Origin: Coffea arabica
Lineage: Eukaryota; Streptophyta; Magnoliopsida; Gentianales; Rubiaceae
DNA length: 64,000 bases
Assembly (NCBI RefSeq): GCF_036785885.1
Contig: NC_092320.1
Coordinates: 13,889,557 to 13,953,556 of the forward strand
Reading direction: 5' to 3'
The stretch's first letter is position 1. Each line of letters begins with the position of its first letter. Both the position numbers and the translations under genes were made by a program. Under the pieces are notes generated by a model that did not search any database, was not told the DNA's origin, and saw nothing but the letters and a program-made list of their open reading frames with translations. Below, in pieces: positions 32,537-44,531 of this stretch.

Positions 32537-33243
32537 GCTAAGGTTGGTTCATGCGGCTCGGCGACTAAAACTCTATTTTCTAACTCATCCCATTTCCGTT
32601 AGGACAGACTAGCCTATTCGACAGACACTGGTGCGACCCGAGGCTTCCGGGCGCCTTACCAAGTGGGCCATCAAACTAGGGGAGTATGATCTGTCGTATG
32701 AGCCGCGAACCGCCATAAAAGCTCAAGCCTTAGCCGACTTTCTTGCTGAACTCACCTTCACGGAAGGTCGGGAGTCCACCTCCGCCGTTGCCGAAGTGTC
32801 CGCCCCACACTCGTGGACGTTTTATGTGGACGGGTTCTCTAATGGGGATGGCAGGGGAGTAGGACTGCTCCTTGAGGGCCCCCAAGGGGAAGTGTGCTCA
32901 TATGCCCTCCGTTTCGACTTTCCGGCCACCAACAATGAAACTGAATATGAGGCCTTGATCGCGGGACTCCAGCTAACCCGTAGACTCGGTGTCCAGCGGA
33001 TTCACGTCCGCAGTGACTTCCAACTTGTAGTATGCCAAGTCCTTGGTGAATATGAGGCCAAGGATGAGACCATGCAACAGTATCTCTCCAAAATCCAACA
33101 ATTCACTGCATACTTCGAGTCTTTTGAAATCAAAAGAATCCCCCGCTCCCAAAATAGGCAGGCCGACGCCTTATCCCGGCTAGTTTCCACATCATTCTCT
33201 GACCTCAACAAGACTGTCTTAGTGAAAGTGCTGAGCGAGCCGT
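32537..33243 (+). pseudogene. pol: Gypsy RNase H remainder plus second, archaeal-type RNase H
   Basis: LVHAARRLKLYFLTHPISVR then a TAG (32618-32620), then RLTKWAIKLGEYDLSYEPRT ends the first RNase H. A second domain follows: SWTFYVDGFSNGDGRGVGLL, NNETEYEALIAGLQLTRRLG, HVRSDFQLVVCQVLGEYEAK, RIPRSQNRQADALSRL. It has the expected Asp (VDG), Glu (TEYEAL), Asp (RSD) and final Asp (ADALS). This dual RNase H arrangement marks the Tat lineage. Confidence 0.85.
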
Positions 33244-33244
33244 G

Positions 33245-34513
33245 ATACGTGGAAGAGGTGGCATGTCCCGTACACTCAGGAGATACATGGATGAGCTCGT
33301 TCATCCTTTTCTTAGGGCAGGGAATCCTCTCCGAGGATCGAGTCGAGGCGAGAAAGATACAACGCAAAATCGCTCGGTACGCCCTCCGCGATGGAGAACT
33401 GTATAAACGCTCCTATTTTGACTCATGACTGAGGTGTGTCACGCCCGAGGAAGGACGCCAGGTCCTCCACGAGATACACTGAGGTGCGCTCACGTCGGCC
33501 ACAGGATGTTGGCTAAGAAGACCTTACTTCTCGGGTATTTCTGGTCTTCCGTTCGACAAGATGCCCAAAATCTTGTTCTCGGCTGTCCTTTGTGCCAAGT
33601 CCACGCCCCCGAACACCACCAGCCCTCAAAATTCATGGTTCCAATCACCTCACGCTGGCCGTTTAGGCAATGGGGGACGGACATCATCGGTCCTTTCCCT
33701 AAAGCGGTCGGGGGTTATACCTTTCTTGTAACCGCGGTGGATTACTTCACTAAATGGGTCGAGGCCAAATCTCTAAGGACCATCACGGGGCTGGCGGTTC
33801 AAAAGTTCTTTTGGAAATGCATTGTTTGCCGCTTCGACATATCTCAGGTCATCATCTCGGATAATGGGAGACAGTTTGTCGAGAACCCATTTAAGATTTG
33901 GTGCGAGATCCTCGGCATCAAACAACACTTCACCTCCATTGGCCACCCCCAGGCCAACAGTCAAGCAGAAAATTTCAACCGAATTCTCTTACATGGTCTC
34001 AAGACCCGACTACACCGAGTTGGATCATCTTGGGTAGAAGAACTCCCCAGTGTCCTATGATTTTATCGGACCACGCCGAAATCAGCCACGCAAGAGACCC
34101 CTTTCTCCTTGACCTATGGAACCGAAGCGGTCATCCCTGCTGAAATCCTTACACCAAGTTCTCGGCTGGCAGCTTATGCGGCCGAAGTGAACGAAGAAGA
34201 GAGACAGTTGGACCTCAACCTCATCGAAGAGAGGAAGGACATCACCTCAGCTTGGATTGCTTCCTACAAGAACACCCTAACCCACTATTACAATGCCCGC
34301 GTCAAACACCGTCGATTCCAACCAGGAGACTTGGTCTTTAGAAAAAACTCAGTCAGTCGAGCTGAGCCGCACGAAAAATTATGTCCAAAATGGGAAGACT
34401 CTTATCGGGTTGTGGAATCTAACCTTAGTGGGTATTGTAAATTGAACTATCGAGATGGCTCTCTAGTGCCGAGAACTTGGCACGCCGAGAATCTTAAATT
34501 GTATTATACTTGA
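33245..34513 (+). pseudogene. pol: Gypsy integrase with stops
   Basis: The zinc-binding region is damaged (VLHEIH then TGA at about 33479). LAKKTLLLGYFWSSVRQDAQ and CPLCQVHAPEHHQPSKFM follow. The catalytic core has TDIIGPFPKAVGGYTFLVTA, ISDNGRQF and HPQANSQAENFNR, so all three acidic residues are visible. A TGA in place of a Trp codon interrupts after ELPSVL (34058-34060). The C-terminal part LTYGTEAVIPAEI ... RRFQPGDLVFRK ... WEDSYRVVE is intact to 34513. Confidence 0.85.
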
Positions 34514-34742
34514 GCATTTCATCAAGTTATGACTTCAGATTTTTGTTATTTTTCAACACACATCGGTTATTAAAAAATAAGGGGGACAAGCAGGGGACAA
34601 AGCAAGAAATTAAAAGAGCCGAAATGAGAAGAAATAGATATTTCATTTAATAAGTTGAGGCATTACAAAAAGAATACAAGTCCGAGATCAGAGTGCTACT
34701 AAGCACCTCCCATCTTGGCGTTTCACTTAAGTGCCTACGAGT
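34514..34742. other. Spacer between integrase and antisense ORF
   Basis: Short internal element sequence. 'aaaaaataagggggacaagcagggg' at 34574 is purine-rich and resembles a polypurine tract, although the LTR is almost 3 kb further on. Confidence 0.4.
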
Positions 34743-37025
34743 CTAGACCCCCGTCTTGGCTCCCTCCTGGCCAGTCTGCTCCGCGGTCTCTTCCCCGCCG
34801 GGGTGGAGCTCTCCTCCTCCTCCTTCTCTTTCGTGCTCCTCGCCAACCTTCTCGCCGACGTTTCCACCAGCTTCTTTCCCTCCGTCCTCCTCGAACACCT
34901 CGTTGAGATCGGACAGCCATTTGTTGAACTCGTCCCTGACCTCGGCCAGATTTCGTCCAGTTTGCATGCCCTCAGCCATCCGATCGCATAACTCCTTGGA
35001 GTTCTCGTTATAATTGGCATTGTTTCTCAAGGATTCCAAGGCCTCGGAGGGAAGGTGAGCAGCGGCCTCGTCGATAGCAGATGTGTAGCCGAGCATAAAT
35101 CTCGGCCTCGTCAGTTGACCGAGATCTTCGATGAAGTTCTCGAACTTCCGGAAAGCCTCCACTGCCGAGGCCCCAACGCCCTCGAGAGTTTGTTCGTGGG
35201 ACTTTTTCACCTCGTCCGCCCTCTTCTGCTCTTCCTCGAGAGCTGACTTCAGGCTGTTGATTGTAGTCTCGGCCTCCTCTTCTTTAGTCTCGGCTTGCTG
35301 AAGCCGTCTCTGAAGTTCCACCTTCGCGGACTCAGACACCACCAGTTTTTTCTCCAACTTGGAGATCTGATTTTGTAACTTGCCAGTGTCCTGCTCTTCG
35401 AGTAGAGCACAATATCGATGGGCCATCTCGGCCACAAATGCTGTGTTGGAGGCCGTGGTCACCATTAGACTCCGGACAACCTCGGCCGGAGTCAGTTTCC
35501 TCGTGAACTCCACGTCTCTCGGCAAGCTAGACTGCATTACTAACTCTTGTGCAACCCGAGGATGGGTGCACCTATCATTGACCGAGATCGTCCACTCCGG
35601 ACACCAATGCTTGCCGGGGTGGGTCTTGTCTTTTCCGGGAAACACCGGGGGGTTATGGAAACGGTTCCATAGTGAAGACCCCGTGACCGCATTGACCGGA
35701 GCCTTCAACTGTTTACTTTGACCGTGAGGAGGTGGAAGTGCCGTGGTAACTCCGATGGGCACCCCCTCTGGCACCGAAGAGGTGGACCCCGTGGCTGCGA
35801 CGGTCGAGCTGCTCTGGGCTGCCGTGGTGGGAGTGCTCTTAGCCGCCGAAATCTTGGACACCTGCCCTTGTGACTTCTTTTTCGGTGGGGGCGCCGATGT
35901 CTCGTCGGAGTTCTTCCTCTTTGACCTCTTGGCCACTTTGGCCGAGCCTGATGTGATGATGTCGGATAATCTGACCACTGCACAAAAAACAAACATTATT
36001 ATTTGCCACAGCCGAAGTGAAAGGAAAACCATGAAAAAAAAATTACAAGATTTCTTAAGTTTAGTGGAAAGGAAGGGAGGCTTGTCAGGGTCGAGTAAGG
36101 CTCCGCTAATCCCCCCGTCGAACAACACGGCTTCGGGGTAGTCCCAACTATATATCCGAAGTTCTGATCCCATCAACTTCTGGAAGGCCTCCTCCTCGAG
36201 GTCTCCCGCGGAAGGGTCGATTTTCGATTTAATTGGCCTCCACCAAAAATTCCAAGGGAAATCCCCAGCTGGGACGAAGATGAAGTCGCACTTCCAGTTC
36301 TTTATCGAAGTGGGAGTACCAATCACGAGTTTCGGAATGGCGTTGTTCCGATTACAAATGTAGAACCATTCCTTATCTGTCCCGTGTGCCTTGACTGTAT
36401 AGCATCGGCGAAAAAGATCCACGGTGGGAGTCACCTCTTGATGTCGGCAAAGCATTTCAAATTCTACCAGAATGCGGACCGCGTTCGGGGTGAGTTGAGT
36501 AATCCTCACGCCGAAGTGACAGAGTACGTCCCTGAAGAATCTCGACGGTAGCATCCTCAGTCCGGTCTCCAACTGCTGAAGGTAGATAGCCACAGTGCCC
36601 ATGGGGGGCTTCTCGGCCGAGTCATTCGGCCCGGACGAAGTGATGATATACCCCGGCCTGAAGGGGTACTTTCTTATCACCTTCCCGGCCCTATCTCTTC
36701 CCATGCGGCTTCTAAACTTCGACATCTTGCCGAAGTCGATGTTGGCAGCATTCCTTGGAACAACTGGCTCCAGTACGCCCTCGTCACGGGGTATTGCAGT
36801 TCCGAGGTCAGTGTTATATTCGATCTCGGAACCTCCCTCGCTCATCTCTGATGACTCCGACCCCGAGGCTGTCCCAGCAGCTTCCTCCTCGGCTAATTCC
36901 CCCACATCGGTAGGCGTTGACCCCGCAGAACTGGACGAAGTCGCATCTTCCAAGGGGTCCGGCCCCTCCTCGGTCTGATTACTCGACTTTACGGTTTCCT
37001 TAAGGGTTTTGGCTTTTTTGGCCAT
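34743..37025 (-). CDS. Antisense ORF of the Tat element, 'gypsy-type transposon' domain
   Basis: An open frame of 760 codons opposite to gag-pol (MAKKAKTLKETVKSS). Residues ~20-90 are acidic and Ser-rich. About 120-300 is a folded domain (PSRFFRDVLCHFGVRITQLT, VTPTVDLFRRCYTVKAHGTD, KEWFYICNRNNAIPKLVIGT) like the plant family annotated as putative gypsy-type transposon. A basic Lys/Arg-rich region follows, then a long coiled coil (about 570-640: KLQNQISKLEKKL ... LEEEQKRADEVKK) and an acidic Gly/Glu tail. The stretch 35978-36046 could be a 69-nt in-frame intron (minus-strand donor gtaatt, acceptor tgcag). If not spliced it adds a hydrophobic segment (FFFMVFLSLRLWQIIMFVFC). Function unknown. 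It is still open although the sense genes are broken. Confidence 0.75.
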   Translation of the reverse strand: MAKKAKTLKETVKSSNQTEEGPDPLEDATSSSSAGSTPTDVGELAEEEAAGTASGSESSEMSEGGSEIEYNTDLGTAIPRDEGVLEPVVPRNAANIDFGKMSKFRSRMGRDRAGKVIRKYPFRPGYIITSSGPNDSAEKPPMGTVAIYLQQLETGLRMLPSRFFRDVLCHFGVRITQLTPNAVRILVEFEMLCRHQEVTPTVDLFRRCYTVKAHGTDKEWFYICNRNNAIPKLVIGTPTSIKNWKCDFIFVPAGDFPWNFWWRPIKSKIDPSAGDLEEEAFQKLMGSELRIYSWDYPEAVLFDGGISGALLDPDKPPFLSTKLKKSCNFFFMVFLSLRLWQIIMFVFCAVVRLSDIITSGSAKVAKRSKRKNSDETSAPPPKKKSQGQVSKISAAKSTPTTAAQSSSTVAATGSTSSVPEGVPIGVTTALPPPHGQSKQLKAPVNAVTGSSLWNRFHNPPVFPGKDKTHPGKHWCPEWTISVNDRCTHPRVAQELVMQSSLPRDVEFTRKLTPAEVVRSLMVTTASNTAFVAEMAHRYCALLEEQDTGKLQNQISKLEKKLVVSESAKVELQRRLQQAETKEEEAETTINSLKSALEEEQKRADEVKKSHEQTLEGVGASAVEAFRKFENFIEDLGQLTRPRFMLGYTSAIDEAAAHLPSEALESLRNNANYNENSKELCDRMAEGMQTGRNLAEVRDEFNKWLSDLNEVFEEDGGKEAGGNVGEKVGEEHEREGGGGELHPGGEETAEQTGQEGAKTGV

Positions 37026-37526
37026 GTGTGAAAGATGAGATGAAAAGAAAGATACTTACTATTGACTACGGAATCGGACGAAATTGATGACTTCGGCTGT
37101 GATTTCGGCTGACAGAACTGACATCGACAACGCTCACTTACTTTGTAAGTTTCAGACGAAGATGAAAAAGTGTGAGAAGTGTGGTGAAAGGAACCCCCCA
37201 TTTATAGGGGTCCGAGGGAACCCGAAGAAGAGGCAAGAATGCGAAAAGACAGCCACGTTTAAATTCAAAAGGCCACGTCTTCCTCTCTCTTCATTAATGA
37301 CCCGTCCTTTCGACTGACACCCTCTCTGCACGAAACGTCCCACTATCTCACGACGTGACGGTTACTTGTAACCGCTCTGCTCACCACGTCCTATCAATTG
37401 ACCTGTCCACGTATCGCACCCCCGCATCTTCCGGAGCAGTTTCGGATCCCCGACTCTGAATGACCTCGGCAAAACAAAGTCTCGACACCTCTCACTCCCG
37501 GAGCTCCCGAGGCTTGGGGGGCTTAT

Positions 37527-38117
37527 TGAGGATGCTCACCTCGAACGTCCCATACGGCCGAGGTGACCTCGTTTCGTCTCTCACACGGACGCGATCATGT
37601 CCTGAACATGACCCCTGAGTTCGGCCAGGTCCCTGGCCGAGTGCTTAGGGGACCTCGGCACCTCAGGCTTCCACCTCGGTTGCACGCTGATGATGTCAAT
37701 CCGCCTGACATCATCCGAGACCAGTGCTTTATCTGAAAAGCACCTGATGCTCTTAATGGCTACTGTGCCAGGTTCCCCGTCACCCTGCCCAGGCGGCTAC
37801 TGTGTCAGAGTCAGACCTCCTGACAGGGAACAGAGCCGTAATGATAGGGTATGGGTCCCACTAGCATGAGCCCTCCATCCTGTCATCCACTCCCGCTCTA
37901 TAAATACCTCTTCTACACACCTCTCAAGTAAGCACACTGTTCATTCACATACGCTATTGCTTTTCTCTCGTTCTCATACTAACTTGATCGTCGGAGTGAT
38001 CTCAGGGGAGAAGCCCCGCCATCCACTTCAGACAAGCAAACACACCTCACTTCACCTGAGAAGGGACTGATTCAGGTCGGTTCAACTACCCACCAAAAAT
38101 TACCTCCTCACACAACA
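37527..38117 (+). repeat. 3' LTR of the Tat element
   Basis: Preceded by a G-rich tract ('ggcttggggggctta'). Starts TGAGGATGCTCACCTCG and ends about ...CACAACA. Contains a TATA box (37899-37906, TATAAATA). The 5' partner LTR is missing, so the borders rest on TG/CA and on the return to AT-rich flank and are approximate. Confidence 0.6.
37899..37906 (+). promoter_or_regulatory. TATA box in the Tat LTR
   Basis: TATAAATA in a GC-rich context, about 220 bp from the LTR end, a normal place for an LTR promoter. Confidence 0.6.
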
Positions 38118-41100
38118 TCTGGACATGCTTTGTCCCTTAAGGTGAGATTCTGCGGAAGAAGTGGTACAGAAGCTCATGACCTTGATGGCATATGTTAGAT
38201 CCCTTGAAGCAAAATATGGCAATTTTGGGGGATATTCCGAGTTTGTTTGGTCTCTTTGCTTATTCATTTGTCTATATTTCATGCGTTTTTCTTTTTTGGG
38301 TGCAACAGAGGTGATGCTTGGTTCATTTTCGTCACGGAAATCCACCGCGCCGTTAGAAGCTTGAAGGACTTTGCCATTGTATCGATCCAGCACCAGTTCA
38401 TGGACTGGCTATAGTCCGAAACAGTAATTTACATAACCACCCACCCTAATTCGACACTGTTTATAAAGGAGAGCTGATTGAATTAGTAACAGTAAATAAT
38501 CGCATTCATTTTCCCTGCAAGCAACCACGATCCGGGATTAAGATAAAAAAACTTGCATTAAAAAGCTGCGCAGGTGCATTATCAACGTGTCAGATGTCTC
38601 CTACGGATGCTGTGGAGCGTTTTCCTTCTCTAGATGCTGCACTCCAAAGGCGTGACGAGTATTTTGACGGCTGTGAGGAGAATCAACCGACATATCCCAC
38701 TTGATACCGGACTGGTATTATTATAGCAGCCCAAATGTGTGTAGAAGATCACTTATGTGGTCTTTAGGTCACCTCGGGACATCAAGATTAGTTCCTAACC
38801 ATTCTTTTGCTTGTTTTGCAAGTAAATTCTTTTGGAACGTGGATAACCTCGAGAGAATGCTGATGGCCGGGGTGTGTTCTCTGCCTCCATTGACAATAGA
38901 GAGATAGCTATTCTGTTTAGGTTAACTTCAAGGTTCCTGATCTAGTACTACCGCGATTATAAGTTTTTCTCAATGCTTGGGGTCTCAACCGGAATTGTCG
39001 AAACCTGAAAGTTCTTGACCAAGCTTAACAAAGTACTAAAAGAAACCATCAGCAATGAATATTCTCGTGTAAAATCTTTCACAAACTTATGCGAGAAAAA
39101 GGAAGTTCAGTAATAAGTTCCCTCACTTAGACATATTTATCTCCACGTTTGTTTACATATACATTTGGAGATTGGAGAGAGAACAACTTGGACTATTAAA
39201 TCACTCTAGTTCATAGTCTTATTCACATTGAGAAGCGGAATCTTTTCACTTCCTTTCTAATTTACAATACAGATACAGTATTGCCTAGTAGTTCACTGAG
39301 CTCGCGTGGGGTTGGTGGTAGATATTGAGTTAAGTTCATCCCGTTCAAGAAGTGCTTGGGCGAATTGAGAATTCAGTAGACCAAGAGAGAAATATCAAAG
39401 CTAATTTAGTCAGTTGTTTTTGTCTTTTGTGATAGTCAGATTGCATTTTGAGTTATTCAGCTCCAGGTTCCTGCTTTTGTGCTGTCACAATTCTGCTTCT
39501 TCTGGTGCTGCAATGAATTGAATTCTTTCTTACGTTGATTTTCTCTGGTTGTTGAAGAAAGATGAATACCAAAGCATGGACTCTATTGCAGTTTATGAGA
39601 GCACCTTCTATCAGAGTGAGAAAGAGCACTCAGCCTATGTTTACCTTTATGAGCTTGTATTGATCATAGCCATTCATTCTACTTACTGTATCATTAATTT
39701 CTTCTGGGTAGATGGTGGTATGCCTCGTGGGAGCGGTGTAGCCTTCAGTAGATAGAGAAGTTTCCCCGAAATTTGATAAGGTAGGGACTTTGATATGAAT
39801 TTCAGATGCATTCTGTATTCTGCTAGTTTTAAGAAAAGAAGAGAAGGATCTTTTTGGCTTAATCTTTATTGCTATCCGCATTATGCTCAGGTCTATTAGA
39901 AATTAGAACCTCTCTCTTCCACCGTATGGTTCTGGTTGATGTGCCATTGGATCATTTCTTCAAATGAAGCTTCAAATCTTTGCTGTGTTGCTTCTTATCA
40001 ACTATTGTATTGATCTTTCTAGCTGCTCTTTTCTGCCATATATATGGGTTCTTTATGCATTTCTTTTGCTAGGTTTCTTTTTCTGTATGTGTTTGTGTCT
40101 TCTTCTTCTTCTTCTTCTTCGGGTGACATTTGAACTGTCAGAATTCATTATAGTGTTGGGAAGGCATATTTGTGGCAAACACCTAGAGTGTTCCCCAGGG
40201 CTAGGCACAATCAAACTGCCTCTGAGCAATGAAAGGGGGAAAGCATTTGCTGCACATGCACCTCAAAAGTTGAGGCAGATATTTCGACCACTGATCCCCC
40301 CTACAACTTGAGGCGATCAGCCACTGAGACTTCTGTGTTTCTGCTTGCTGCAAAGCCCAAAGGTTAAAAGGCTAACTGGTGACATGCATGAGGATTCGCA
40401 AGCTGCTTAAGTTTATTTTCTTTAGTCATGGTTCTTTCTTTCATGCCTCTCTTGTGGCTGTGTAGGATTGAGCGGGCAGGTCAAGCCTCTTCTGAATTCC
40501 CCTTCTAAATAAACATGTGATCTACAATTAAATATATATGCTACTGTTTTTATTACACCTGCTTTTATCTTCTGCCTCTGCCTTGTTAAATGATGATAAA
40601 TACAGAGTAGTTTGTGTTTCCTCACCTTTGTAATGAAAGGAGTGCAGTTAGTCTGCTATTCACTTTATATGCTTTATTTTTTCTGAACTTTTTAAGTTTT
40701 AATTTGAGTAAGCATAGTCGTACCTTATTGTTTTAGGTTACTGTCTTTCTACCTCAGAAAAACCAAATCATACTAGACCTCAGATGCATTAGATACATGC
40801 AAAGCCAAATGGAATCTTATTATTTTTATGAAATATTTTCTTCTTTCTTTCACACTTTTAGTTGTTTAACTGAATGAATGAATAGTAGAAAAGCAGTAGG
40901 ATATGTTAATCAGTAATCACCACCGAAGTAAGTTTGAAATATGATCTGGCTACTAAGAAAAAGAAGAAGAGGTAAGGATGTTAGCAATTTTTTTTTAGAT
41001 AGAAATTGAGTAACTCCACTTTACTTATTCAAGCTATTGAACTCTTTTAACTTGTTACACCTTCAAGCAGTAGAATATGCACAATGGTTTCTTTGGGAGA

Positions 41101-43052
41101 ACCTGGAACGTGACCGTAATGGTGCATAGAATGTTAGGAGACGCATGATATATGATCAGAAATGAGTACTAAACAAGTAGGTTCAACTTACATTGAATCT
41201 TTTCCTGTTTGTAGCTTTCATTTTCTTGAATGTCTTTTGTGGACTTAGTTTTTAAGCATCAAATATTAAGCAGAAACTGTTTTAATTTTGCCACTCTACA
41301 GGCATTGAGAGCATCATTTTTTTCCCCCTTTATCTATTTCTTGTGTCCTCTACCTTGTGCTTTTGTTCAAGGACTGTTCTTGTGTCTTACCTCAATCACC
41401 AAATCCTTTTAGCAATTGAAAGTTGAAAGCCGCCTCTTATTGATGATAAGTTAAAGCACCAGTAGTTACTCTTGTATTGTTACTCTTTGAGCTTGTATTT
41501 TCCTTTAGTGACATCAACTTTCTTGCAGCTTGGTTTATGCAGAACGATGAGTTACGTGAATCTGCTAGGTGACTTTTGCTGTCCATTGCTGAACAGTGTG
41601 TCATGATCGAAATAGCAAAGGCACGAAGGGTATGATTTGCCTTCTGCCTCGACAAGGTATGTTTGGCATTGTTAAGATTGATCTCCCTAGCACTACACTT
41701 ATTGATTACTCTGCATCAGTACCATGTTTGTATTTTTTTGTTGTATTAATGCATTCTTGTCATTGCTGAAATGTTGGGAGTTCCATCTATGCCATACAGC
41801 AAGTCACAAATTCTTGTGAGGAAATATTCTCGAGTCATCTTCACTCTGCTGGCAGTCAACTATTGAATCCTTTAACTAAAAGTTAGTTTCACATTGGGAT
41901 AGGGAACATGAAAAGAGTCCATGCTATTTAGTTTCACATTGCATTTAGGGGCTTGGAGGAGGACTTTAAGCTAGTATCTGATTATGGCATTAGCTGCTTG
42001 GAACAGACATAAGAAAAAGAGTAGGCAGTTAGGATATATGACGCGATGTTGTTTAGTCTCCAAGTGCTAAAAATTGAATCCTTAACTAGAAGTTAGTTTC
42101 GGCAGGGGGCTGGAATGTGAGTAGAGTCTGTAACTTATTATGCTTCGTGTCACGGGCTTGGATGCGTTTCAGCTAGAATTTTGTTTAAGACACGTGTTGC
42201 CTGAAGTCTGGATAGCTTCTAGTATTTTGTTATTGGTTAATTGAACCAGGATTTCTATAAGAAAAATGATTATGGGTTTCTGAAAATGGCACATCTTGTG
42301 TATTGACTCCAAACTTTAATCTCTAATGATATCATGGCTGGCTTGATTAATAGTTGAGAGCAAACACTGCCATGCAGTGCCCTGCATTTTAGATAAATGG
42401 TTGGTACGAATTTTAGGTGCATATCATTAACTATGATATTATGTATGTCTACTATTGTTGTCTTCATAGTGGGGGAAAGATTATTGATAGTTCACTAGAT
42501 ATTTGAAGAAAAGTTCACTGGATATGATGATGGGAGGCACTTTATTGCTGTTTCCCGTCTTCTGCTTTCTCCATGACATATAATAATGTTGCCGAACTTT
42601 GTAATTATAGCCTGTAGGATTTTTGTTTATTAAGTAGTAATAGTTCATAAATTCTTTAATCTGCTGAGTTTTATTTATTATTATTATTTTAAAATGCCTG
42701 CCAGCTTTTAATATGTGAAAATTGCTATTAAAGTCCCTGGCATTTTTCAAACTTCTGTAATTTAGATCCTTGCATTATAAGCTCTTTTTTTGCCTATTCT
42801 TATTTTGGATGGAAATAATTGTAGTAGAAAATAGATTAGAGAAAGGGACTTCACCATTTCTCTTTGTTTGAAAATTTTTAGTGGGGATACAATAGCTAAA
42901 CCTAGTGAGTTTAAAATCGTGTAGTTACTTTCTCAAAAGCTAAACAAAATGTCAGCAATTTTAGAATGGGACTGATTAGAGGTGTTAATCACAATCAAAT
43001 TATATTGATCCATCCAAACTTGTCCACTAATAAGTAGACTTTAATGTGCAAT
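38118..43052. other. Long region without a recognised gene
   Basis: AT-rich sequence with scattered short frames. A 36-codon frame at 38594-38703 (MSPTDAVERFPSLDAALQRR) and a frame at about 40184-40311 (IKLPLSNERGKAFAAHAPQK) look slightly protein-like but have no support. Diverged direct repeats ('aagttagtttc' with flanks) lie near 41860-41960 and 42065-42140. A CTT microsatellite is at about 40102-40120. It may contain introns or decayed exons of a gene I cannot identify. Confidence 0.4.
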
Positions 43053-43565
43053 TAGGGTTGTCAATGGGCTTGGGCTAGCTCGAGCCCAGTTCATTCAACC
43101 CGCAACAAGGCCCTATGAGCCTTATGTTTAATAGGCTTGGGATGAGTTTGGGACTAAATGGGGCCCAAATTAAATGAGCTGAGATTGGGCTTTACTAAGT
43201 TCAAACTTGATTAAGACCTGACCTATTTACATGTATAATTATATATATAATATATGTAATTTCATATTAAGTGGTATATATAATGTAGAATTATACATTA
43301 TAACATTAAAATATCAATCATTTATATACAAATTTATAATAATTTATAAATATTAATATATTATTTATAATTATATATTTAATTATGAGTTTGGGTCAAA
43401 CCCGATATGAACCCAAAGTTAATATAAAATGATGAGTCGAGTTTGAACTTTCTAACTTAGGTCCAAGTCTGAAAGTTCAAAATCCTGAAAGCCCCATTTA
43501 TTTTTTGAGTTGAACTTGGGCTTCCCAAAGTGAGGCCCAGCTTATAGAGCTTGATAGACACCCCT
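43053..43565. mobile_element. hAT-like non-autonomous element
   Basis: Starts 'tagggttgtcaatgggc' and ends 'ttgatagacacccct', imperfect inverted ends of the common plant 'GGGGTGTCAA' type. Inside are phrases such as 'gggcttggg' and 'gggtcaaacccgatatgaaccc' characteristic of such repeats. No clear 8-bp target copy and no coding frame. Confidence 0.55.
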
Positions 43566-44523
43566 GTATGTAGAGCTTTTGGTAGAGTGTGCTTGGAAAA
43601 CTGACTCGAATTCCCATATTATAGGATATAGTTTGCTTGCATACTGTTGGCTGTGCTGTCCATGTTCTAAATGTATGCAATACCAAGTGCATATTATATA
43701 AACTATTGATGAAATTGGATCAAAACCATACAGTTGCTAAATTTCAAATCGCGTTATTTTAGTCCTGTGATTCAACAATCCAATTTTATAAATTTGATCC
43801 CAATCTAAGTAAGATTCTTGGAGTTTGTAAGTAAAACTATAGTCAAATGAATAGAATTTTGTAGAATCAAGTGCATATTATATAAACTAAGAGAATTCTT
43901 ACGAATTTAAAATTCGTAGCCTTATATGTCATGAATTCATATCAATGATATTTATTTTTCATATTTGTAGTCTAAAAATAAAATAAATTTCGAAAATTGA
44001 ATGTTTATCAATTAGCATATAATGCTAGAATACATACATTTTAGCTGAAGAAATTTATTTTTTCTAACTACCATCACATTTTCTGCATCTATTTGCACAT
44101 TTTTTCAACTATTCATGAACAATAAGCTTATAAATAAATAAAATGTTAATTTTTTTTCATATTTTTTAGTAGGAACTTACGATTCTATGATCCATCTATG
44201 GTTTAATCCTATGACTTCCAAAAGGAACCCTAGGTAGGATTCCCATTTTAAAAACCTTAAGACTCCAATCCTGAAAACGGCTATCCCATGTACAAAATAA
44301 AGGGGGGAAAAAGTAATAAAAAAGGATGATAAAAGAAAATAAAGAAGAAGAACCCCTCTGGATATTCAATTTGGTATTGTAATTTTCGGGCCTTTTTTTT
44401 CTGGGCTGAACTGCAACATTAAAGGGCCCAATATGTGATTGTAAAACCTGGATCAGCCCAAATTTCCAACGTTAGGCGCCAAGTTTCCAAGAACAAGAAA
44501 CAGAAAATCATTTCAGCTGGTTC
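43566..44523. other. Intergenic / upstream region
   Basis: AT-rich, no protein recognised. The last ~100 bp before 44524 are probably promoter sequence of the gene at 46271, cut off from it by the hAT insertion. Confidence 0.4.
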
Positions 44524-44531
44524 GTCCGGAT
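44524..44531. repeat. hAT target duplication GTCCGGAT (left)
   Basis: Identical to 45766-45773 on the other side of the element; 8 bp is the hAT length. Confidence 0.85.

Larger units (their letters stand above)
30080..38117 (+). mobile_element. Decayed Tat-lineage Ty3/Gypsy element, 5'-truncated
   Basis: In plus orientation: gag C-terminus, protease, the C-terminal end of RT, RNase H (split by a nested element), a second archaeal-type RNase H, integrase, then a long antisense ORF, polypurine tract and one LTR. RNase H duplication and an antisense ORF between integrase and the 3' LTR are recalled hallmarks of the Tat lineage. The 5' LTR, most of gag and the RT palm are missing. GC content is much higher than in the flanks. 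Confidence 0.88.

Noticed and set aside
34727-35020. Plus- and minus-strand short frames overlapping the Tat antisense ORF
   Set aside because: GC-rich shadow frames of the long antisense ORF.
38594-38703. Short frame MSPTDAVERFPSLDAALQRR
   Set aside because: Only 36 codons, with no supporting splice sites or family; mentioned in the region entry only.
43053-43565. 8-bp target duplication for the hAT-like element
   Set aside because: Flanks 'gtgcaatt' and 'gtatgtag' do not match well enough.
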